DNA from: Bacteroidales bacterium UBA6192
GTDB lineage: Bacteria; Bacteroidota; Bacteroidia; Bacteroidales; F082
Direction of reading: 5' to 3'
DNA length: 64,000 bases
Assembly (NCBI GenBank): GCA_002422725.1
Contig: DITE01000008.1
Coordinates: forward strand, 1 to 64,000
Positions 24,928 through 34,085 of this stretch are shown piece by piece (positions within the stretch are counted from its first letter, which is position 1; each line of letters begins with the position of its first letter). Made by a program: the position numbers and the translations under genes. Under the pieces are notes generated by a model. It was not told the DNA's origin, ran no database searches, and saw only the letters and a program-made list of their open reading frames with translations.

Positions 24928-27459
24928 ATGCCTTACCCAATGCGATTCAAGCATCCCTATTTCGTTTTCATCATGGTAGCTGCGCTTTCAGGCTGTCGGC
25001 CGGCTACCGAAGAAACCCGATTCGTGAGGAAACCGGTCGATGAGATGTTTGCCCAGCGGGCGTATCCCACAGGCGAAATCCCTTTTGAGCACTTCCAGCA
25101 GGCCGTTCAGCAAAGCAAACGATTCAGAACCGAACGGAGCAACAAACAGGTTTCCTGGCAGTTTGCAGGACCATTGAACATGGGTGGAAGAATAAGCTCA
25201 CTTGCCATTCATCCTTCCGCGCCACAGACAATCTTTGTGGGTGCAGCTTCGGGAGGGGTGTTCCGGAGCACAAATTCCGGCAACGACTGGCAAGCTGTTT
25301 TTGATGAAGCCGAAATTCTTTCGATAGGCGATGTGGCCATTTCGCCTTCCGATCCTCAGGTCATTTATGTTGGAACAGGTGAAGCGAATGCAGGCGGAGG
25401 TTCAGTTGCCTATGACGGTTTTGGCATGTACAAATCGGTTGATGGAGGCGATACCTGGCAGCATAAGGGATTGATTGAATCTGGAAGTGTTGGCAGGGTG
25501 GCTGTGCATCCGGCCAATCCGGATATAGTGTATGTTGCTGCTATGGGACGTTTGTTTGCCAACAATGCCGATCGTGGTCTTTTCCGCTCCACCGATGGAG
25601 GCGATAGTTGGGAGAATGTACTTTTCGTGAACGACTCTACCGGTGCCGTGGATGTTTTAATTCATCCTGATCAGCCCGATATTGTGTATGCGGTAACGTG
25701 GGAAAGGGTGCGACGTCCTCACCGGCGCAGTTATGGTGGTGCGGGCTGTGGTATTTACAAGAGTGAAAATGGGGGCAATTCGTGGATCAAACTTCAAACA
25801 GGACTGCCAGTGGGTGAAAACATTGGCCGTATCGGAATTCACCTTTGCGAGCAATCACCTCATGTGTTGTACGCGATTTATGCTGACAAAATTGGCTATT
25901 TTGCCGGAGTGTATAAGTCGGTTAACGGAGGCAGCACCTGGACACAAACCAACGATGCTGCTCTTGGTGGCTTGTATTCTTCTTTTGGCTGGTGGTTTGG
26001 GAGGATAGTTGTTGATCCCAATGACGAGAATACAGTATATGTGCTTGGACTTGATGTGTACAAAACCACTAATGGCGGCCAAAGCTGGACTCTGTCGAGC
26101 AGCAATGTACATGTTGATCAGCACGATCTTGTCATTTTGCCAGCAAACTCCAACGCCTTATACCTGGGAAATGATGGGGGACTTTATACCTCAGTGAATG
26201 CCGGCCTAAGCTGGACCCACAATAAATTGCTTCCCATAACCCAGTTCTATACTTGTGAAATCGATGAACAGCTCCCACACCGGCTGTATGGAGGAGCTCA
26301 GGATTTGGGAACCTTGCGCACGCTTAGCGGTCAATTTGACGATTGGTATGTTATCTATGGCGGCGATGGTTTTCGGGTGCTGGTCGATCCAACCAACAAC
26401 AATTATCTGTATGCTGAATACCAATATGGAGGCTTTGCCCGAAGTGTTAATGGTGGCCTGAGTTTTAGCTCGGCGGTGAATGGGATTAATGGAAACGACC
26501 GCAAAAACTGGCACACCCCGGTGGTGTTCAATCCGTTGAACCCGAACAGTTTGTATATTGGTACTAACAAGCTCTACAAAACCACACAGAGAGCCATTTA
26601 TTGGCAAGCCATCAGCAACGACCTGACCAAAGGCCCCGGTAATGGCAACCTGGTGTATGGCACCATCAGCTGTATGGATGTTAACCGGGCCGATACCAAT
26701 GTTATCTATGCAGGCACCGACGATGGCAAGGTGTGGGTGACCCAGAATGAAGGCGCAAGTTGGACGGATATTACTGAAGGGCTCCCCAACCGCTGGGTAA
26801 CAAGCCTGAGCAGCTCAGCCACCGAACCGGCTACTGTGTATGTGAGTTTTTCTGGTTACCGTTATGACAGCTATATCCCTCACATCCTGAAATCAGTCAA
26901 CTATGGTGAGGATTGGGTAGATATTGGAACATTACTTCCCGAAGTTCCTGTGAACAAGGTGCTGGCAGATCCATTGCTGTCGGGAGTGGTGTATGCTGCA
27001 ACAGATTTTGGCATGTATTTTACCCTGGATGATGGGCAAAACTGGCAAATGATGGGCGAGGGGCTGCCAAATGTGCCCGTGACCGATCTTCGTCTGCATG
27101 ATCCGGAACGCAGGCTGTTTGCCGCTACCTACGGCAGATCGATGTATTCAATAGATCTTGATGAGCTGGTTGGACAAGCTGAATCTCCTCGGATGGATGA
27201 GGCTCAGATTAGCGTGTGGCCCAACCCGGCAAAGGACTATGTGTTTGTTGACGTTCAGGACATCAGCACCGGAATTGATTTCGAACTGTATGATGCATCC
27301 GGAAAGCAGGTGCAGACATGGACAAACCTGAAACAACAAAGTACTGAGCAAGCAGTAATCCTAAAATTTGACCAGAAAGCTGAAACGGGAATGTATGTGC
27401 TGAAATTGACTTCTAAAGGCAGTTTTCTAGCCGCTAAAAGACTGGTTATTAACCGTTAG
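24928..27459 (+). CDS. BNR/sortilin-type beta-propeller surface protein with T9SS domain
   Basis: An 843-residue exported protein made mostly of BNR/Asp-box repeats of the VPS10/sortilin or glycosyl-hydrolase-74 type. Units such as VFRSTNSGNDWQ, MYKSVDGGDTWQ, LFRSTDGGDSWE and VYKSVNGGSTWT recur through residues 85-720 and predict one or two large propellers. The N-terminus reads MVAALSGCRPA, a good lipobox, yet the C-terminus is a T9SS sorting domain (VWPNPAKDYVFVDV to KRLVINR). The two signals together are unusual. No catalytic acid pair was identified, so hydrolase activity is not claimed. ATG 24940 is an alternative start. Its last 33 bases overlap the convergent rsmA gene. Confidence 0.85.
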   Translation: MPYPMRFKHPYFVFIMVAALSGCRPATEETRFVRKPVDEMFAQRAYPTGEIPFEHFQQAVQQSKRFRTERSNKQVSWQFAGPLNMGGRISSLAIHPSAPQTIFVGAASGGVFRSTNSGNDWQAVFDEAEILSIGDVAISPSDPQVIYVGTGEANAGGGSVAYDGFGMYKSVDGGDTWQHKGLIESGSVGRVAVHPANPDIVYVAAMGRLFANNADRGLFRSTDGGDSWENVLFVNDSTGAVDVLIHPDQPDIVYAVTWERVRRPHRRSYGGAGCGIYKSENGGNSWIKLQTGLPVGENIGRIGIHLCEQSPHVLYAIYADKIGYFAGVYKSVNGGSTWTQTNDAALGGLYSSFGWWFGRIVVDPNDENTVYVLGLDVYKTTNGGQSWTLSSSNVHVDQHDLVILPANSNALYLGNDGGLYTSVNAGLSWTHNKLLPITQFYTCEIDEQLPHRLYGGAQDLGTLRTLSGQFDDWYVIYGGDGFRVLVDPTNNNYLYAEYQYGGFARSVNGGLSFSSAVNGINGNDRKNWHTPVVFNPLNPNSLYIGTNKLYKTTQRAIYWQAISNDLTKGPGNGNLVYGTISCMDVNRADTNVIYAGTDDGKVWVTQNEGASWTDITEGLPNRWVTSLSSSATEPATVYVSFSGYRYDSYIPHILKSVNYGEDWVDIGTLLPEVPVNKVLADPLLSGVVYAATDFGMYFTLDDGQNWQMMGEGLPNVPVTDLRLHDPERRLFAATYGRSMYSIDLDELVGQAESPRMDEAQISVWPNPAKDYVFVDVQDISTGIDFELYDASGKQVQTWTNLKQQSTEQAVILKFDQKAETGMYVLKLTSKGSFLAAKRLVINR

Positions 27460-28224
27460 ACGGCTTTCGGAAATGAGTTTGGTGATCATGACAAAGTCGG
27501 ACAGATGAAGTTGCTCTGCCCTTTTGTTGAACACTTCATGTGGCGAAATCGTGGGATGCAATAGTTCTTTCAAGGCATTCCGGAGGGTTTTCCGGCGCTG
27601 GTTAAAACCTTTTTTAACCACAATCTGAAACAATTTTTCGTCACAATCCAACACTGACCGTTCGTTTCGTTTCAGACGAATCACCGCCGATTTGACTTTT
27701 GGAGGAGGATAAAATACATGCTCGTTCACCGTAAAACAATAGTCAATATCGTACCAGGCCTGAAGTAAAACACTCAGAATTCCATAGGTTTTGTTGCCCG
27801 GTGGTGATGCAAGGCGCTCAGCTACTTCTTTTTGAATCATGCAAACCACTTCATTCACCTCGTTGCGGTGATCCAGTACGCGAAAAAAAATCTGACTACT
27901 GATATTATAGGGGAAGTTGCCAATAATGGCCATGTTGGGCACAAACACATCCTGTTCGTTGACTTTCAGAAAATCGGCCTGCAACAAGTTGTTTTTCAGT
28001 GAGGGAAATTTGGTTTCAAGATACACAACAGATTCACTATCCACTTCAATTAGATGCAGATCGTTGGGATAAAGGTCAAGCAGCAATTCGGTGAGTATTC
28101 CGGTTCCGGGGCCAATCTCAAGCAAATGGCTGTGGTTGCCCGATAATTGTTGAACAATTTTTGCGGCGATGTTCCGGTCAGTCAGAAAATGCTGCCCGAG
28201 ATGTTTCTTTGGTTTGACAATCAT
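27427..28224 (-). CDS. rsmA: 16S rRNA dimethyladenosine transferase RsmA/KsgA
   Basis: RsmA dimethylates two adjacent adenines in helix 45 of 16S rRNA. The 265-residue product has the family start VKPKKHLGQHFLTD, SAM motif I EIGPGTGILTE (residues 37-47), the acidic LIEVDSE and the catalytic motif NFPYNIS near residue 110. The C-terminal helical part has FNQRRKTLRNALKE. Length is normal. Its start overlaps the stop of the upstream TPR gene by four bases (ATGA), so it is the last gene of the serS operon. Its 3' end overlaps the convergent BNR gene by 33 bases. Confidence 0.96.
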   Translation of the reverse strand: MIVKPKKHLGQHFLTDRNIAAKIVQQLSGNHSHLLEIGPGTGILTELLLDLYPNDLHLIEVDSESVVYLETKFPSLKNNLLQADFLKVNEQDVFVPNMAIIGNFPYNISSQIFFRVLDHRNEVNEVVCMIQKEVAERLASPPGNKTYGILSVLLQAWYDIDYCFTVNEHVFYPPPKVKSAVIRLKRNERSVLDCDEKLFQIVVKKGFNQRRKTLRNALKELLHPTISPHEVFNKRAEQLHLSDFVMITKLISESRLTVNNQSFSG

Positions 28225-30104
28225 AAAGCATCTCCCCTTAGCAAACGATATTTACGGCGGGCCTCTGACACAAAAATGCTTGCAGGATAATTCAGGAATA
28301 ACTTTTCGTAGAAAACGCGGGCTGAGGCTATATTGCCCAGCTGGTTCTCGTTCAGTTTTGCTCTTTTAAAAAGTGCGTCATCAGCCAGATAACTCTCCGG
28401 AAAGTTTTCAGCGATTTGCCTGTACAGGCTGTCAACTTCCTGAAAGTTTCCCTTTCGCAGGTATATATTGGCTTTCTCCATCATGATATGGTCAGTCAAT
28501 GTTGACGCCATCGGCAATGTTTGCAATGAATCGAGCAGGCGAAGTGCTTCATTGTCCTTTTTCCGGTAAACGAGCATGCTGGCTCTGGCGAAAACACGCA
28601 GTGCTGCTCCTGTTGTGTCTATTGTCAGGTTATCATTGATGAGCATCCACAAGGTCATGGCATCGTTGGCAATGAGTTTCGATGTTGCCGATTTGAGGAC
28701 GTTGAGTTGTGTTTGAGCCCAGCCGAATTCACCGATATAGAATCTCAGACGGGCATTTCTGAAACGGGCTTCATGGGCTAGGGGAGCATCTCTGAGCGCT
28801 TTGTCAATCTGACTGTATAACAAGGTAGCTTCCCACACTTCATTGTTGAAAAGCATCAGATCGGCAAGATCCATCTTTGCAGATGCGAGCTCCTGATTAC
28901 TCAACGGAAGCTCCATAACCTTGTTGACCAGTTGTATAGCCACTGTTGTCTGCCCAAGTTGAAATGCTTTGATACGTGCCTGAGTGAGCATCAAATCATA
29001 GGTTTCCTGATTGAACCCAATTTGTTCAACAGCATTGTCAATATCTCTGCTTAAGGCTTCGTAAATTGCCCTGTCGGCTGTGCTTGATTCACCGGCAATC
29101 AGATAGCGGGCCCTGAGTTGCCCAATGATTCCGTTGAAGTAGAACATGCTGTTTCTGCCTTTTTTAATCAGATAGTTGTAGCCGTTTAAAGCAATATCGT
29201 ATTGTTGGTTCGACAGGCTGATTTCTGCCAGCTCGATCACCTGATAATCCAGATCGCCTTTTCGTTTGTCAAGCGCCTGAACCTGCCTCATGGCCATATC
29301 AAAATCCTTTTGCTGCAATGCAAACCAAACCAGCATTTCGCCATATAGCAAATTTGAAGGCTCAGACTGTGCGCGTTGCAACAATTTTATCCTGAATTGT
29401 TCTGATAGCGATTCCTCAAAATCAATAGACAACAGGTTCTGAACACGGCTTTTTACAAGATCCACCTGATTCGGGTTTGCGGCAGCATAATCGAGGTATT
29501 TATCAAACATCAGATCGTATTGTCCGGTAAACTGATAAATGGTAGCCATTTCCATGTGAAAAGGGTTGTCGGTTGTTTTTCCGGCAGCTCCTTTTTCATA
29601 GGCTTTAAGGGCGTAATCGAACAGCATTCTGCTTCTGAAGGCATTGGCTATTAATAGAGTACGATTATTGTCAGTGGTAACAGCATCGATAATGCTTTCA
29701 AATACTTTTTTCGATTTACTGGTTTCACCTGACAATTGCAGTATATAACCCAGATCTACCTCCGATTGAATATCTCTCTGGTTTTTTCGGGTATACTGCT
29801 TAATCACTTTTTCGGCTGTTTTGTAATCGCGCAATTCAATCAGACAGTTCAGATAGAACTGATAATAGTGTTGCAGCTGGTATTGTTGATACAATTTGTT
29901 GTATAGTACGGCTGCTCTTTCCCATTCCTGCAGCTGATAAAACTGGTTAGCAAGCTGTTCATCGGCAAGGCGTTCCTGTTGCATTTTACTCTCTGGCCTG
30001 TCCTGTCGGAGTATCTGTGCCGACAGCCCGGAAACACCAAACAAACTGATGGATAAGAACAGGATCAGCGTTTTATAAAAATGCAAACAATGGTCAGCTG
30101 TCAT
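28221..30104 (-). CDS. Secreted/periplasmic TPR-repeat protein
   Basis: A 627-residue protein with a signal peptide (FYKTLILFLSISLFGVSGLSAQ). About fifteen helical hairpins follow, recognisable as tetratricopeptide repeats, for example EWERAAVLYNKLYQQY, ALKAYEKGA and a C-terminal GNFQEVDSLYRQIAENFPES. The last two repeats resemble the YfgC/BamD-like outer-membrane-lipoprotein type. TPR arrays mediate protein contacts, and the partner is unknown. ATG 30104 gives the signal peptide directly; ATG 30161 would overlap the upstream gene by about ten bases and is possible. Similar large TPR proteins sit between serS-linked genes and rsmA in other Bacteroidetes, inferred from memory. Confidence 0.82.
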   Translation of the reverse strand: MTADHCLHFYKTLILFLSISLFGVSGLSAQILRQDRPESKMQQERLADEQLANQFYQLQEWERAAVLYNKLYQQYQLQHYYQFYLNCLIELRDYKTAEKVIKQYTRKNQRDIQSEVDLGYILQLSGETSKSKKVFESIIDAVTTDNNRTLLIANAFRSRMLFDYALKAYEKGAAGKTTDNPFHMEMATIYQFTGQYDLMFDKYLDYAAANPNQVDLVKSRVQNLLSIDFEESLSEQFRIKLLQRAQSEPSNLLYGEMLVWFALQQKDFDMAMRQVQALDKRKGDLDYQVIELAEISLSNQQYDIALNGYNYLIKKGRNSMFYFNGIIGQLRARYLIAGESSTADRAIYEALSRDIDNAVEQIGFNQETYDLMLTQARIKAFQLGQTTVAIQLVNKVMELPLSNQELASAKMDLADLMLFNNEVWEATLLYSQIDKALRDAPLAHEARFRNARLRFYIGEFGWAQTQLNVLKSATSKLIANDAMTLWMLINDNLTIDTTGAALRVFARASMLVYRKKDNEALRLLDSLQTLPMASTLTDHIMMEKANIYLRKGNFQEVDSLYRQIAENFPESYLADDALFKRAKLNENQLGNIASARVFYEKLFLNYPASIFVSEARRKYRLLRGDAL

Positions 30105-30150
30105 GAATTTTGTTCTGTTAAGGAATGAACGCACAAAAGGCAGGGATGTT

Positions 30151-30657
30151 TTAGAGATCATTTCTTTTGCTTCTTTCTTTTTCCAGGGTTTCCAAAAGCA
30201 ATTTCTGAGCATGAAACCTGCTGCTGAGATATTCAGCCTGCCTCATATATAGATCTGCAATCTGCGATTCCCTGTTCAGATAAAGAATAAACTCCTCCTT
30301 CGTCAGACTGCCCCGTATAAAATCTTCCTCAAGGTTGGAAAGTTGTTTTGTTGTCACAACCAAACTATCTGCAATTACACTGCTTTCATATTTGAAGCGT
30401 TCAATGGCTTTTTCGGCAGTAAGCAAGGATATCTGAATCAATGAATCGTTCAGAAATGAGGGTTCATGACGGAAATTCACTATTGCAGTTTCAACACTAT
30501 CCAGGGTCAATGAGTCAATAGCTTCAAGTTTTTGACGTTGTTGTTCAACTTTAGCCAACAGTTTGATGATTTCTTCCGGCCTTTCAGTGGTTTGCTGCAT
30601 ACATGATTGAAGCAGGAATACCGCTGGCAGAACAAAGACAAGAACTGACTTATTCAA
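30151..30657 (-). CDS. Small helical lipoprotein, TTG start
   Basis: A 168-residue protein reading (M)NKSVLVFVLPAVFLLQSC from a TTG at 30657, a clear lipoprotein signal with Cys at position 19. The rest is almost wholly helical and charged, with leucine-rich heptads (LLAKVEQQRQKLEAI, AEYLSSRFHAQKLLLETLEKE), so it is probably a coiled coil. No family is recognised. The TTG overlaps the serS stop by eight bases (TTGAATAA), which implies translational coupling. Longer in-frame ATG starts lie inside serS and do not give a signal at the N-terminus. It is followed by the TPR protein, and both are exported, so they may act together in the envelope. Confidence 0.75.
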   Translation of the reverse strand: MNKSVLVFVLPAVFLLQSCMQQTTERPEEIIKLLAKVEQQRQKLEAIDSLTLDSVETAIVNFRHEPSFLNDSLIQISLLTAEKAIERFKYESSVIADSLVVTTKQLSNLEEDFIRGSLTKEEFILYLNRESQIADLYMRQAEYLSSRFHAQKLLLETLEKERSKRNDL

Positions 30658-31921
30658 TAACTGCAAAACCGGTATATGCCTGCAATGCTTCAGGGATGTT
30701 AATTCCATTTTCAATCTGGTTATTCTCGAGTAATGCAGCCACAATTCTTGGAAGTGCAAGTGCGCTTCCATTCAGGGTGTGAGCTGTTTGTATATTTCCA
30801 ACTTTATCTTTTATTCTCAGCTTCATACGGTTAGCCTGAAAACCCTCGAAATTCGACACCGAACTTACCTCCAGCCACATTTGCTGGGCAGCCGAATACA
30901 CTTCAAAATCGTAGGTAAGTGCCGAAGTAAAGCTCATGTCGCCACCACAAAGTTTAAGGATTCTGAACGGAAGCTTCAGCTTTCTCAGGAGTCCGGCAAC
31001 ATGTTCGCGCATCTGTTCAAGCACCTCATACGATTTCTCCGGATGGGCAATCTGCACGATTTCAACTTTATCAAATTGATGAAGCCTGTTTAACCCCCGT
31101 ACATGTTTTCCCCAGGAACCGGCTTCGCGTCTGAAACAGTTGGAATAGGCTACTGTTTTCACAGGCAGTTTTTCCATGGGTAGGATCACATCCCTGAAAA
31201 TATTGGTTATGGGCACTTCGGCAGTGGGAATGAGGTATAGGTTGTCGAGACCAATAGCATACATTTGTCCTTCCTTATCGGGGAGTTGTCCTGTTCCATA
31301 GGCGGAGGCTTCATTCACCAGCAATGGGGGCTGCACTTCCTGATAGCCGGCTGCAACAGCTTCGTCGAGGAAAAAGTTGATAAGGGCCCGTTGCAACCTG
31401 GCGCCTTTACCAGTGTAAAAAGGAAAACCTGCACCTGTTACTTTGTTGCCAAGGTCAAAATCGATGAGGCTATATCTGGTAATCAGATCCCAGTGGGGGA
31501 CGGCATTGGCTGGAAGATCAGGCATACTGCCTTCTTCCTGAACCCTAAGATTTTCATTTGGGGTGCGGCCCCTGGGCACACTCAGGTGTGGGAGGTTAGG
31601 GATTTCAACCAGCCGCGATTGCAATTGATTCTTCGTGTTTTCGAGCTGTTCAGCCAACACCTTTGCACGATCCTTGATTGTCGTATTCCGTTGTTTCAGG
31701 TTTTCAGCTTCAGAAGCTTTGCCATCTTTGAACAACTGACCTATTTCACGGGCAAGTGCATTTGTTTCTGCCAGCATGTCATCATGCTCTTTCTGGCTGA
31801 TTCTGCGTTGTTCGTCCAGTTGTAACACCTCATCAATCAGTGCTATGTTCGTAAAATTCTTGATGGAAAGCCTCTCGATGACTTCGTCTTTGTTTTCTCG
31901 GATATACTGTACCGTAAGCAT
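30650..31921 (-). CDS. serS: Seryl-tRNA synthetase
   Basis: Class II synthetase that charges tRNA-Ser. The 423-residue chain begins MLTVQYIRENKDEVIERL and has the long N-terminal antiparallel coiled coil (about residues 30-100) that binds the tRNA-Ser variable arm. The catalytic core includes the serine-binding TAEVPITN, motif 2 SNCFRREAGSWGKHVRG and motif 3 NGSALALPRIVAALLE. ATG 31921 matches the usual N-terminus better than the ATG at 31939 and lies just below a -7 box. It heads an operon with the lipoprotein, TPR and rsmA genes. A tRNA-Ser gene lies elsewhere in this window at 57143. Confidence 0.97.
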   Translation of the reverse strand: MLTVQYIRENKDEVIERLSIKNFTNIALIDEVLQLDEQRRISQKEHDDMLAETNALAREIGQLFKDGKASEAENLKQRNTTIKDRAKVLAEQLENTKNQLQSRLVEIPNLPHLSVPRGRTPNENLRVQEEGSMPDLPANAVPHWDLITRYSLIDFDLGNKVTGAGFPFYTGKGARLQRALINFFLDEAVAAGYQEVQPPLLVNEASAYGTGQLPDKEGQMYAIGLDNLYLIPTAEVPITNIFRDVILPMEKLPVKTVAYSNCFRREAGSWGKHVRGLNRLHQFDKVEIVQIAHPEKSYEVLEQMREHVAGLLRKLKLPFRILKLCGGDMSFTSALTYDFEVYSAAQQMWLEVSSVSNFEGFQANRMKLRIKDKVGNIQTAHTLNGSALALPRIVAALLENNQIENGINIPEALQAYTGFAVIE

Positions 31922-31936
31922 GTGAAAATATTTTTG

Positions 31937-31944
31937 CAAAAGTA
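31937..31944 (-). promoter_or_regulatory. -7 promoter box for serS
   Basis: Reads TACTTTTG on the minus strand, 15 bases from the serS ATG, giving a leader under ten bases. Confidence 0.5.
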
Positions 31945-32118
31945 GGATAAATTAGTCAGAAGGATGACTGCCGGAGATCAAAGACCGAAAATCCCGGGCT
32001 TGTTTTGGGTCAGTTCCAGAATTTGCCATGACTGAAGATGAATGTTCAACGTAATATTCAATTCATTGCTGTTTCAAAAAAAATGATTCCACGAAAGTCA
32101 TGTGAAATATCATACCAT

Positions 32119-32147
32119 AAAAAAACCCGGACAAATTGCCCGGGCTT
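32119..32147 (-). terminator. Rho-independent terminator of rplU-rpmA
   Basis: On the minus strand a CCCGG/CCGGG stem extended by two weaker pairs encloses a nine-base loop and is followed by seven T. It begins about 20 bases past the rpmA stop. Confidence 0.8.
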
Positions 32148-32168
32148 TCATGTTCTGTTTTGCTTATG

Positions 32169-32444
32169 CTAGTTAACTTCTTCAGCAGTTGTCAAAGGAT
32201 TTACCGAAATATAGGAACGGTCATCTTTTTTCTTCCTGAATTCAACTATACCATCAACAGTGGCAAAAATGGTATGGTCTTTACCCATTCCGACATTATT
32301 GCCCGGATGATGCGAAGTTCCGCGCTGGCGGATGATGATATTACCGGATTTGGCAAATTGTCCACCGTAAATCTTTACACCGAGTCGTTTGCTTTCTGAT
32401 TCACGACCGTTATTCGAACTTCCGACCCCTTTTTTATGTGCCAT
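32169..32444 (-). CDS. rpmA: 50S ribosomal protein L27
   Basis: L27 reaches towards the peptidyl-transferase centre of the large subunit. The 91-residue product starts MAHKKGVGSSNNGRESESKR and contains GNIIIRQRGTSHHPGNNVGMGKDHT in segments typical of the family. The N-terminus begins directly with the mature AHKK form, with no cleavable extension of the Firmicutes type. It lies 22 bases after rplU, the universal order, and a terminator follows. Confidence 0.98.
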   Translation of the reverse strand: MAHKKGVGSSNNGRESESKRLGVKIYGGQFAKSGNIIIRQRGTSHHPGNNVGMGKDHTIFATVDGIVEFRKKKDDRSYISVNPLTTAEEVN

Positions 32445-32466
32445 GGTTTATATGTATTATTCGTTA

Positions 32467-32778
32467 TTATCCAATGATGTTCTCAATGATTACCTTGCTC
32501 AGGTACTGACGATGACCATTCATTTTCTGGTATCCTTTTCTGCGTTTCTTTTTGAATACCAACACTTTGTCACCTTTCATGTGCTCGATAACCTTCAGGT
32601 CAACCTGGGCACCACTAAGAAGTGGAGTGCCAACTTTTACTTTGCCTTCATTATCAATCATGAGCACCTTGTTAATGGAAAGGTTGCTTCCTTCTTCTGC
32701 TTCAAGCCTGTGAACATAAATCTGTTGTCCCTGCTTTACCTTGAACTGCTGTCCTGCTATGTCAACTATTGCGTACAT
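32467..32778 (-). CDS. rplU: 50S ribosomal protein L21
   Basis: L21 binds 23S rRNA. The 103-residue product starts MYAIVDIAGQQFKVKQGQ and ends with the basic signature KKRRKGYQKMNGHRQ. First gene of the rplU-rpmA pair, preceded by a well-formed promoter and a leader of about 38 bases in which no ligand structure was recognised. Confidence 0.98.
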   Translation of the reverse strand: MYAIVDIAGQQFKVKQGQQIYVHRLEAEEGSNLSINKVLMIDNEGKVKVGTPLLSGAQVDLKVIEHMKGDKVLVFKKKRRKGYQKMNGHRQYLSKVIIENIIG

Positions 32779-32823
32779 CGTCTGTTCTGAAAATTACGGT
32801 TATCGGTCTTAAAAATCGAACGG

Positions 32824-32851
32824 CAAAAGTACAAAAAAAATCGAAACACAA
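32824..32851 (-). promoter_or_regulatory. -33/-7 promoter of rplU-rpmA
   Basis: On the minus strand TTG (32851-32849), 17 bases, then TACTTTTG (32831-32824). Both elements and spacing fit the Bacteroidetes housekeeping promoter. Confidence 0.75.
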
Positions 32852-32887
32852 AACTTTTGCGAATAAAAGTTAATTCATATCAAAAAA

Positions 32888-33052
32888 ATGTGTCAGCTTC
32901 TTTGCTTAAAATGCTATGCTGGCTTCAACCCAATACCTGAAATGAATGAAAATCAGCTTAAGAAAGAGGAAAATGGCTATCCGGCAGGAAAAGATGCGGT
33001 TGTATGCGATGCGGAAGATGATTTGCTGCCAGAAACCTTAGCATCCAATTGA
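32888..33052 (+). CDS. Possible small protein of 54 residues
   Basis: An intact ATG-to-TGA frame in the gap between rplU and the EamA gene. It starts MCQLLCLKCYAGFNP and continues with a polar acidic half ending LLPETLASN. It has four cysteines, three of them close together at the N-terminus, and codon choice that does not look random. No promoter box, signal peptide or family was recognised, and the frame is short enough to arise by chance. It converges on the EamA gene with about 20 bases between them. Confidence 0.22.
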   Translation: MCQLLCLKCYAGFNPIPEMNENQLKKEENGYPAGKDAVVCDAEDDLLPETLASN

Positions 33053-33071
33053 AAGAGCAATCATAATTATT

Positions 33072-33974
33072 TCACTGCATTTCAACTAACTTTTTCTTCT
33101 TTGATTCCAGGTTCACCAGCACCACGCCCATGATGATCATTCCCATCCAAAGCAGCAGGCTGGGATGAAAATGCTCATTATCCGAAATGCCCCACAACAG
33201 AGCCACGATGGGAATCATATAGGTTACAGATGAAGCAAACAGTGGACTACTCATCTTAATCAGCTTGTTAAAAGCGAGCATGGCCAGGCCGGTTCCGATC
33301 ACGGCAAGTACGGCAATATAGGCCAGTCCGGTTAAAGCAGCAGGCTCAACCATGAATTGTGTTGTTATGTCGGTGAACCCAAACAGAATAATACTGGCCG
33401 GAATACCCGCTATAAAGAAGGTGATGGCTGTGATTGTCAGGGCAGGAATATGTTTCAGCTTTGCCTTGATCAGGTTTACATTGAAAGCATACAGCACCGT
33501 TGCCAGAATTATGTAGGCCGCATACTGTATGTTAAACGAAAACTCCCTTCCCCCGCTTACCTGAAGCAGTCCCAAAGCGCCGGCAAGACCAATAAATACA
33601 CCTGCAATATTGATCATGCGTGCTTTCAGGCCGAAAACAAGATAGCCGATAATGAGGGTCGACATGGGAGTGAGCGAATTCAACATGCCCGCTGTGGCAC
33701 TGTCGATACCTGTTTGCGCTTTGGCAAAAAGAAAAGCAGGAATAAGGCTGCCGGCCATACCCGAAACACCCAGCAGTATCAGGTCAGTTCTGCTTAAACG
33801 CATGAGGGGCCTGATGGCAAAGGGCAAAAGGGATATAAAAGTGATCACTACGCGCAAAGCACCCACTTCGATCACGGAAAAATATAACAGGCCTCTTTTT
33901 ATCAAAATAAAGGAACTTCCCCAGGTGAACATAAGGGCAATGAGGATGATCCACGACAACAGACGCTGGTTCAT
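33072..33974 (-). CDS. EamA/DMT-family transporter
   Basis: A 300-residue inner-membrane permease with ten predicted helices in two EamA halves. The first half is marked by WGSSFILIKRGL and the second by LYAFNVNLIKAKLKH. These drug/metabolite transporters export or import amino acids, nucleobases or other small metabolites, and the substrate cannot be read from sequence. The basic tail ESKKKKLVEMQ is typical of the cytoplasmic end. It has its own -7 box 16 bases upstream and is separated by more than 100 bases from the KASIII gene, so it is probably a single-gene unit. Confidence 0.9.
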   Translation of the reverse strand: MNQRLLSWIILIALMFTWGSSFILIKRGLLYFSVIEVGALRVVITFISLLPFAIRPLMRLSRTDLILLGVSGMAGSLIPAFLFAKAQTGIDSATAGMLNSLTPMSTLIIGYLVFGLKARMINIAGVFIGLAGALGLLQVSGGREFSFNIQYAAYIILATVLYAFNVNLIKAKLKHIPALTITAITFFIAGIPASIILFGFTDITTQFMVEPAALTGLAYIAVLAVIGTGLAMLAFNKLIKMSSPLFASSVTYMIPIVALLWGISDNEHFHPSLLLWMGMIIMGVVLVNLESKKKKLVEMQ

Positions 33975-33990
33975 ATGATTGATTGGGCTG

Positions 33991-33998
33991 CAAAGGTA
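33991..33998 (-). promoter_or_regulatory. -7 promoter box for the EamA gene
   Basis: Reads TACCTTTG on the minus strand, 16 bases before the start codon. Confidence 0.45.
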
Positions 33999-34085
33999 AA
34001 CGGATTTCTGTTCAATTTCTTTGCCACTTCATTGACATAAATCAGGGGTTAGCAGAAAATCGGGCTCGAAATTGAAAAGTCCTGG

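Noticed and set aside
31265..31825. 186-codon plus-strand frame across serS
   Set aside because: Antisense to the conserved synthetase core; no promoter.
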